A stretch of 10,542 bases of DNA from an uncultured Clostridium sp. Its GTDB lineage: Bacteria > Bacillota > Clostridia > Lachnospirales > Lachnospiraceae. Under the pieces are notes generated by a model. That model was not told the origin of the DNA. It saw only the letters and a list, made by a program, of their open reading frames with translations, and did not search any database. The position numbers and the translations under genes are program-made. Shown in pieces: positions 6,168 through 10,542 of this stretch (position 1 is the first letter of the stretch; each line of letters starts with the position of its first letter). Where the stretch lies: assembly GCA_900540335.1 (NCBI GenBank), contig UQFC01000100.1, positions 1 to 10,542 of the forward strand. Reading direction: 5' to 3'.

Positions 6168-6180
6168 GAGAATTATTCTC
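6168..6180. promoter_or_regulatory. Fur-family-like palindrome just upstream of the pflB -35
   Basis: GAGAAT-T-ATTCTC is a perfect 13-bp palindrome. With flanking bases it reads as a 7-1-7 arrangement close to the Fur/PerR box TGATAATnATTATCA. It ends ten bases before the -35 at 6191. Confidence 0.5.
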
Positions 6181-6190
6181 CTTAATATTC

Positions 6191-6220
6191 TTGACGGCAG
6201 CCTATACCACAAGATATAAT
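6191..6220 (+). promoter_or_regulatory. Promoter of the pyruvate formate-lyase operon
   Basis: TTGACG, 18 bases, then a perfect TATAAT at 6215-6220. Transcription would start near 6227, leaving a leader of about 170 bases. A weaker second candidate (TTGTTT at 6252-6257, TATAAC at 6276-6281) would start near 6288. Confidence 0.7.
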
Positions 6221-6225
6221 GCCAG

Positions 6226-6396
6226 TGCAGAGAAAAATCTGCAACATGTAGTTGTTTTTATCTATTTATATTCCATATAACTGTAACTGCAAGGGAGGAA
6301 CGGCTTCCTGCCCGGCTTTGCCGGATAAGAGGCACCGGAGATTTTCCGCCGTCCTGAACAGTTACACATAATTTTAATCTACGCAGGAGGTAACTG
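6226..6396 (+). ncRNA. Candidate structured leader RNA of pflB with a ribosome-site switch
   Basis: TGCAGA/TCTGCA forms a hairpin at the very 5' end (6226-6243). GTAACTG (6283-6289) can pair with CAGTTAC (6359-6365), and AGGAACGG (6296-6303) with CCGTCCT (6349-6355, one bulge). These enclose a hairpin CCGGC-TTT-GCCGG (6312-6324) and a second one CGGA/TCCG (6336-6348), making a three-way junction. GTAACTG occurs again at 6390-6396, overlapping the end of AGGAGG (6385-6390) and reaching two bases before the ATG. CAGTTAC can therefore pair either upstream or with the ribosome binding region. I recognise no known riboswitch class. The structure was found by eye and no folding energy was computed. 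Confidence 0.45.
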
Positions 6397-6398
6397 AT

Positions 6399-8495
6399 AT
6401 GAAAGAGCAGTGGAGAACATTCCAGCCTGGTGTATGGATGCGCGAGATCAATGTCCGCAACTTTATTCAGGCAAACTACACACCTTACGACGGCGACGAT
6501 TCCTTCCTGGCAGGCCCGACTGAGAACACCAAAAAGCTGTGGGATCAGGTTATGGAGCTGAACCAGAAAGAGCGGGAAGCCGGCGGCGTTCTGGATATGG
6601 ATACCAAAATTATTTCCACCATCACTTCCCATGGTCCCGGATATCTGGACAAGGAAAAAGAAACGATTGTGGGATTCCAGACAGACAAGCCGTTCAAACG
6701 TTCTCTTCAGCCCTATGGTGGTATCCGCATGGCTGTAAAGGCCTGCGCTGACAACGGCTATGAAGTTGATCCGGAGATCGTTGACTTCTTCACCAAACAC
6801 AGAAAAACCCATAACGCAGGCGTATTTGATGCCTACACTCCCGAAATGCGCGCATGCCGTTCCAGTCATATTATCACCGGACTTCCCGATGCATACGGAC
6901 GCGGACGGATTATCGGCGACTACCGCCGGATTGCCCTGTATGGTGTAGACCGCCTGATTGAAGATAAAGAGGAACAGAAATCCACCACCCGCAGCACCAT
7001 GTATTCCGCTATTATCCGCGACCGCGAGGAGCTGTCCGAGCAGATCCGGGCTTTAAAGGAACTGAAGGAGCTGGGACGCATTTACGGCTTTGATATTTCC
7101 AAGCCGGCAACCGACGTAAAAGAAGCTATCCAGTGGACCTATTTCGGCTATCTGGCTGCTGTTAAGGAGCAGAACGGAGCCGCCATGTCCCTGGGACGTA
7201 CCTCCACCTTTATTGATATTTATGCAGAGCGCGATCTGGCAGAGGGACGCTACACAGAGGAACAGATTCAGGAATTTGTAGATCATTTTATCATGAAGCT
7301 GCGCCTTGTAAAATTTGCCCGTACTCCGGAATACAACGAGCTGTTCTCCGGCGATCCTACCTGGGTAACCGAATCCGTAGGCGGAGTAGGTATTGACGGA
7401 CGCCACATGGTAACAAAAATGTCCTTCCGTTATCTGCACACCCTGCAGAACCTGGGCACTGCTCCGGAGCCCAACCTGACTGTACTCTGGTCTGTACGCC
7501 TTCCGGAAAACTTCAAGCGTTTCTGCGCCAAGACCTCCATTGAGTCATCTTCCATCCAGTATGAAAATGATGACCTGATGCGTGTCACCCACGGCGATGA
7601 CTACGCCATTGCCTGCTGCGTATCTTCCATGAGAATCGGAAAAGAAATGCAGTTCTTCGGCGCCCGCGCCAACCTGGCCAAGTGTCTTCTGTATGCAATC
7701 AACGGCGGCGTAGACGAGGTCAGCAAAAAGCAGGTAGGACCGAAATACCGCCCGATTACCTCTGAGTATCTGGATTATGATGAGGTTATGGAGCGTTACC
7801 ACGATATGATGCAGTGGCTGGCAGGTGTTTATGTAAACAGCCTGAACATCATCCACTATATGCATGACAAATACTGCTACGAACGTCTGCAGATGGCTCT
7901 TCACGATCACAAGGTAACCCGCTGGTTTGCAACCGGTATTGCCGGCCTGTCTGTTGTTGCAGATTCCCTGTCTGCCATCAAATATGCCAAAGTAAAGACC
8001 GTTCGTGATGAAAACGGCATCGTAGTTGACTACGAAGTAGAGGGAGACTTCCCCAAATACGGCAATGATGATGACCGGGTAGACCAGATTGCCGTTGACA
8101 TTGTCCATGACTTTATGAACTATGTAAAACGGAATCACTGCTACCGCGGCGGTATCCCCACTACTTCCATCCTGACCATTACTTCCAACGTTGTTTACGG
8201 AAAGGCAACCGGCTCCACACCGGACGGAAGAAAAGGCGGACAGCCCTTCGCTCCCGGCGCAAATCCCATGCATCACCGGGATACCCACGGCGCAGTTGCT
8301 TCCCTTGCTTCTGTAGCCAAGCTGCCCTTCAAGGACGCACAGGACGGTATTTCCAATACCTTCTCTATTATTCCCGGCGCACTTGGAAAAGAGGATCAGC
8401 TGTTTATGGGCGATATTGATGTGGATCTGGAATGCGGCATTGATACTGCCTGCTCCATTCCCAACCTGATGGACGGAATCGGCGACAGAGACTAA
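6399..8495 (+). CDS. pflB: Pyruvate formate-lyase large subunit lacking the glycyl radical domain
   Basis: Formate C-acetyltransferase converts pyruvate and CoA to acetyl-CoA and formate by a radical mechanism. The 698 residues match the PflB type from the start (NVRNFIQANYTPYDGDDSFL). They include the two active-site cysteines, Cys406-Cys407 in DDYAIACCVSS, the following FFGARANLAK, and GSTPDGRKGG near 600. Ordinary PflB has about 740-760 residues and ends with the glycyl radical segment RVSGYAVNF. Here the chain stops earlier, after an acidic Cys-containing tail (DVDLECGIDTACSIPNLMDG). The missing domain is encoded by the next gene. AGGAGG is eight bases before the ATG. It is the first gene of the operon pflB, small subunit, pflA. 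No in-frame damage was seen, so this is a split enzyme rather than a truncated relic. Confidence 0.93.
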   Translation: MKEQWRTFQPGVWMREINVRNFIQANYTPYDGDDSFLAGPTENTKKLWDQVMELNQKEREAGGVLDMDTKIISTITSHGPGYLDKEKETIVGFQTDKPFKRSLQPYGGIRMAVKACADNGYEVDPEIVDFFTKHRKTHNAGVFDAYTPEMRACRSSHIITGLPDAYGRGRIIGDYRRIALYGVDRLIEDKEEQKSTTRSTMYSAIIRDREELSEQIRALKELKELGRIYGFDISKPATDVKEAIQWTYFGYLAAVKEQNGAAMSLGRTSTFIDIYAERDLAEGRYTEEQIQEFVDHFIMKLRLVKFARTPEYNELFSGDPTWVTESVGGVGIDGRHMVTKMSFRYLHTLQNLGTAPEPNLTVLWSVRLPENFKRFCAKTSIESSSIQYENDDLMRVTHGDDYAIACCVSSMRIGKEMQFFGARANLAKCLLYAINGGVDEVSKKQVGPKYRPITSEYLDYDEVMERYHDMMQWLAGVYVNSLNIIHYMHDKYCYERLQMALHDHKVTRWFATGIAGLSVVADSLSAIKYAKVKTVRDENGIVVDYEVEGDFPKYGNDDDRVDQIAVDIVHDFMNYVKRNHCYRGGIPTTSILTITSNVVYGKATGSTPDGRKGGQPFAPGANPMHHRDTHGAVASLASVAKLPFKDAQDGISNTFSIIPGALGKEDQLFMGDIDVDLECGIDTACSIPNLMDGIGDRD

Positions 8496-8571
8496 TCCCT
8501 GTTCTTACTGACAATCCATCATAACTGCCTGATAATATTTCAGATAATCAGATAAAAGGAGGACTATTCTT

Positions 8572-8817
8572 ATGACACATGCAAGCGACGCACAGATTGA
8601 TAACCTGGTATCCCTGTTAGACGGCTACGCAGTCAAGGGCGGACATCACCTGAATGTAAATGTATTTACCAAAGAAACTCTGCTGGACGCACAGGCTCAT
8701 CCGGAAAAATATCCTCAGCTGACCGTTCGTGTATCCGGTTACGCAGTAAACTTTAACAAACTGACCAAGGAACAGCAGGACGAGGTTATTTCCCGTACCT
8801 TCCACGGCAATATTTAA
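8572..8817 (+). CDS. grcA: Autonomous glycyl radical domain protein completing the split pyruvate formate-lyase
   Basis: The 81 residues equal the C-terminal domain of PflB and resemble E. coli YfiD/GrcA, which can replace a damaged glycyl radical domain. Visible parts are NLVSLLDGYAVKGGHHLNVN, the radical loop RVSGYAVNF with Gly56 as the radical site, and the terminal EVISRTFHGNI. It starts 76 bases after the pflB stop with its own site AAAGGAGG, so it is made as a separate chain. In E. coli the small protein is a spare part; here it appears obligatory, because the large subunit has no such domain of its own. The activase gene follows directly, which fits Gly56 being its target. The symbol is given by similarity. 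Confidence 0.9.
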   Translation: MTHASDAQIDNLVSLLDGYAVKGGHHLNVNVFTKETLLDAQAHPEKYPQLTVRVSGYAVNFNKLTKEQQDEVISRTFHGNI

Positions 8818-8857
8818 TAAAAGCCGTTTGATTCCAATTTATCAGGAGGCGAATTCT

Positions 8858-9628
8858 ATGGTTGGACATATCCATTCCATTGAAAGCTTCGGCACTGTAG
8901 ACGGACCAGGTGTCCGTCTCGTTGTCTTTTTCCAAGGCTGTCCCATGCGGTGTCAGTACTGTCACAATCCGGACACCTGGAAAACAGGCGGCGGCACAGA
9001 AATGACAGTGCCGCAGATTATGGAACAATACGAAAAAAATCGTTCCTTTTACCGGAAGGGCGGTATCACAGCAACCGGCGGTGATCCGCTGGTTCAGATT
9101 GAATTTGTAACAGAGCTGTTTTCCGAGGCAAAAAGACGGGGAATCCATACCTGTCTGGATACCTCCGGCATTACCTTTCAGCCGGAAAATGAAAACCGGA
9201 TGAAGCTGTTTGAACAGCTGACTTCTGTTACAGATCTGGTCATGCTGGACATTAAGCACATCGATCCGGAGGGTCACAAAAAGCTGACAGGACAGCCCCT
9301 GGAGCCGATTCTTGCATTTGCCCGCTATCTGGATGAGCATCATATTCCTGTCTGGATCCGCCATGTGGTCGTGCCGGATATTACCTTTGATCAGACGGAG
9401 CTGTACCGCCTGGGCCAGTTTATTGCCAGCCTGAACAATGTAAAGGCTCTGGACGTGCTTCCCTACCACGATATGGGAAAGGCAAAATACGAAAAACTGG
9501 GCATGGATTACGTTTTAAAGGATACACCTCCGCTGGAAAAAACGCAGGCTCTGGCTGCCAGACAATTGATTTTAAAGGCCATCCGCGAAACCAGAATGTC
9601 CGGTTTGGGCAATCCTGCCCGGGAATAA
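8858..9628 (+). CDS. pflA: Pyruvate formate-lyase activating enzyme (radical SAM)
   Basis: This enzyme uses a [4Fe-4S] cluster and S-adenosylmethionine to draw a hydrogen from the glycine of pyruvate formate-lyase. The 256 residues open with GHIHSIESFGTVDGPGVR. The cluster motif CPMRCQYC (Cys28, Cys32, Cys35) follows, then HNPDTW. The length is close to the E. coli enzyme, and there is no extra ferredoxin-like insert as in larger glycyl radical activases. The SAM-binding GGE motif reads GGD (74-76). AGGAGG lies eight bases before the ATG at 8858; a TTG eleven codons earlier lacks such a site. Its partner here should be the separate small subunit just upstream. Confidence 0.93.
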   Translation: MVGHIHSIESFGTVDGPGVRLVVFFQGCPMRCQYCHNPDTWKTGGGTEMTVPQIMEQYEKNRSFYRKGGITATGGDPLVQIEFVTELFSEAKRRGIHTCLDTSGITFQPENENRMKLFEQLTSVTDLVMLDIKHIDPEGHKKLTGQPLEPILAFARYLDEHHIPVWIRHVVVPDITFDQTELYRLGQFIASLNNVKALDVLPYHDMGKAKYEKLGMDYVLKDTPPLEKTQALAARQLILKAIRETRMSGLGNPARE

Positions 9629-9634
9629 CTCCCG
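9620..9634 (+). terminator. Weak hairpin overlapping the end of pflA
   Basis: CGGGA/TCCCG with a five-base loop spans the pflA stop, and only a broken T-rich stretch follows. At best it is a partial terminator, so some transcripts may continue into the ferredoxin gene. Confidence 0.25.
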
Positions 9635-9675
9635 CCTTTGTTCCTGATTTTATCCATGGAGACATGAATTTCCAC

Positions 9676-9704
9676 TTGAATATTTTGCTGATATAGTATA
9701 GAAT
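9676..9704 (+). promoter_or_regulatory. Promoter of the ferredoxin gene
   Basis: TTGAAT, 17 bases, TAGAAT. It gives a leader of about 40 bases before the ferredoxin ATG. Confidence 0.6.
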
Positions 9705-9749
9705 GTAAGAACAACGAAATGTTATAGAATACTCAAGGAGGATAAAATC

Positions 9750-9920
9750 ATGGCATATGTAATTTCTGATTCTTGCGTTAGCTGCGGAACCTGCGAGGGC
9801 GAGTGCCCGGTAGGCGCTATTTCTCAGGGTGACAGCCAGTACGTTATCGATGCTGATGCTTGCATTTCCTGCGGAACCTGTGCAGGCGTTTGCCCGACCG
9901 GCGCTATCAGCGAGGAATAA
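9750..9920 (+). CDS. 2[4Fe-4S] clostridial-type ferredoxin
   Basis: This is a 56-residue electron carrier of the clostridial type. Two CxxCxxCxxxCP cluster motifs are visible: Cys9, 12, 15, 19 and Cys38, 41, 44, 48. The two halves are near copies (CVSCGTCEGECPVGAIS and CISCGTCAGVCPTGAIS), reflecting the ancient internal duplication of this family, and the DNA is similar too. AAGGAGG is eight bases before the ATG. It has its own promoter and a strong terminator, so it is probably a separate and highly expressed unit. Lying just after pflA, it could reduce the activase cluster, but it may equally serve pyruvate:ferredoxin oxidoreductase or hydrogenase elsewhere. Confidence 0.95.
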   Translation: MAYVISDSCVSCGTCEGECPVGAISQGDSQYVIDADACISCGTCAGVCPTGAISEE

Positions 9921-9934
9921 TTAAAAGACACCAG

Positions 9935-9973
9935 ATACCCCTTCCGTATATGCGGAGGGGGTATTTGTTTTTC
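9935..9973 (+). terminator. Rho-independent terminator after the ferredoxin gene
   Basis: The 12-bp stem ATACCCCTTCCG/CGGAGGGGGTAT (one G-U pair) has a six-base loop and is followed by TTGTTTTT. Confidence 0.88.
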
Positions 9974-10009
9974 TGTCATATGGAAATTTAATATTAGGAG
10001 ATTATTGCA

Positions 10010-10542
10010 ATGACATCAAAGAAACCTGTTATCCTTCTGACTCCCTATTTTAATACAGAACGTGACGAACCCTACATGCGTCCGGCATTTTTAAAAGCAG
10101 TCCGCCATGCCGGCGCCATCCCTGTCATCCTCCCTCTGGATCTGGCGGAAGAGGATCTGGCGCTTCTTCTGGAAACTGCCGACGGCGTTTTGTTTACCGG
10201 CGGCCCGGATGTTCACCCCTTTTTCTTTGGAGAAGAGACCCAGTATCACTGCGGAAATGTCTGCCTCCGGCGGGATGAAATGGAGTTTTCCCTTTTGAAG
10301 CTGGCTATGGCTGCCCGGAAACCGGTTCTTGGCGTATGCCGCGGCGCACAGGTTTTAAATATCGGCCTGGGCGGCGACATTTACCAGGATATCCCCAGTC
10401 AGTTTCCCCAGCAATTCCCTGTAGCCCATACCCAGCCCTTTGGATATGAGATTCCCTCTCATACGGTAACGGTTACACCGGGAACCCTTCTGGCAGAAAT
10501 TTCCCGGTGTGAGACTCTGAAGGTAAACAGCATGCATCATCA
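10010..10542 (+). CDS. Gamma-glutamyl-GABA hydrolase family protein (PuuD, peptidase C26), 3' end outside the window
   Basis: The first 177 codons of a class I glutamine amidotransferase-like hydrolase are present. Family marks are the start KPVILLTPYF, the segment DGVLFTGGPDVHP (oxyanion/substrate strand), RRDEMEFSLLKLAM, and the nucleophile elbow LGVCRGAQVLN with catalytic Cys110, followed by GGDIYQDIP. The His and Glu of the triad would be beyond the window; whole proteins are about 240-250 residues. AGGAG lies nine bases before the ATG. It is separated from the ferredoxin by a terminator, and I see no convincing promoter, so its expression may depend on a weak promoter or read-through. 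The natural substrate (gamma-glutamyl-GABA or another gamma-glutamyl compound) cannot be decided from sequence. Confidence 0.88.
   Translation, partial: MTSKKPVILLTPYFNTERDEPYMRPAFLKAVRHAGAIPVILPLDLAEEDLALLLETADGVLFTGGPDVHPFFFGEETQYHCGNVCLRRDEMEFSLLKLAMAARKPVLGVCRGAQVLNIGLGGDIYQDIPSQFPQQFPVAHTQPFGYEIPSHTVTVTPGTLLAEISRCETLKVNSMHH

Noticed and set aside
5519..6169. 216-codon plus-strand frame running across the mecA end and the DUF1858 gene
   Set aside because: It runs through a strong terminator and over two well supported genes in other frames; it is a shadow.
6318..6371. Small TTG leader peptide in the pflB leader
   Set aside because: No ribosome site at a usable distance, and the region is better explained by RNA stems.
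6281..6398. Known ZTP (pfl motif) riboswitch before pflB
   Set aside because: The name and position are tempting, but I do not find its conserved core (GG.GG..CC.CCGGGGAGCG type segment and CCGCCUGGGC end); here the comparable place reads CCGCCGTCCTGAAC.
7545..8288. 247-codon minus-strand frame inside pflB
   Set aside because: It lies antisense to a highly conserved enzyme, and its sequence is explained by pflB codon bias.
8496..8571. Frameshift joining pflB and the small glycyl radical gene
   Set aside because: There is a 76-base gap with a separate strong ribosome site, and neither frame shows homologous protein across it, so they are two genes rather than a broken one.
8828..8857. TTG start for pflA at 8828
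   Set aside because: There is no ribosome site before it, while AGGAGG precedes the ATG at 8858 and homologues start there.

Overview
The window looks like chromosome from a strictly anaerobic, low-to-mid GC Firmicute, most likely Lachnospiraceae (Clostridium cluster XIVa). This is inferred from strong AGGAGG-type ribosome binding sites, a MecA adaptor, a Hanks-type kinase of a kind I associate with Lachnospiraceae, and oxygen-sensitive pyruvate formate-lyase and ferredoxin genes. No tRNA, rRNA, CRISPR array or insertion sequence was seen.

Left part (1-4709, minus strand). Reading leftward from a promoter near 4700 there are: a Ser/Thr kinase fused to a P-loop-like domain; a second P-loop-like protein; and a 124-residue unknown protein. 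An extended -10 promoter then precedes a membrane-anchored SH3b/GH18 glycosidase, followed 17 bases later by a lipoprotein cut by the window edge. The kinase and the second P-loop gene both lack a normal start codon. Each has an excellent Shine-Dalgarno sequence six bases before a near-start codon (AAG and ACG respectively). Both P-loop-like domains lack the Walker A lysine.

Middle (4710-6090). A control region with two divergent promoters leads rightward into mecA (ClpC adaptor). A bidirectional terminator separates mecA from a small minus-strand DUF1858 protein with a CxxC motif. That gene is divergent from the pyruvate formate-lyase operon.

Right part (6090-10542, plus strand). The pyruvate formate-lyase operon has a promoter at 6191-6220 preceded by a perfect 13-bp Fur-like palindrome and a TGTACAGG inverted repeat. 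Its leader of about 170 nt can fold into a branched RNA, and one strand of the closing stem can instead pair beside the pflB ribosome binding site. The enzyme is split: a 698-residue catalytic subunit without the glycyl radical domain, then a separate 81-residue glycyl radical protein. The radical SAM activase follows. Next come a 56-residue 2[4Fe-4S] ferredoxin with its own promoter and terminator, and the start of a PuuD-type class I glutamine amidotransferase-like hydrolase. The likely logic is that the activase installs the radical on the small subunit, which completes the large subunit for pyruvate + CoA to acetyl-CoA + formate. The ferredoxin may supply electrons (inference).

The two strongest candidates for something undescribed are the pflB leader RNA and the kinase/P-loop cluster with missing start codons.
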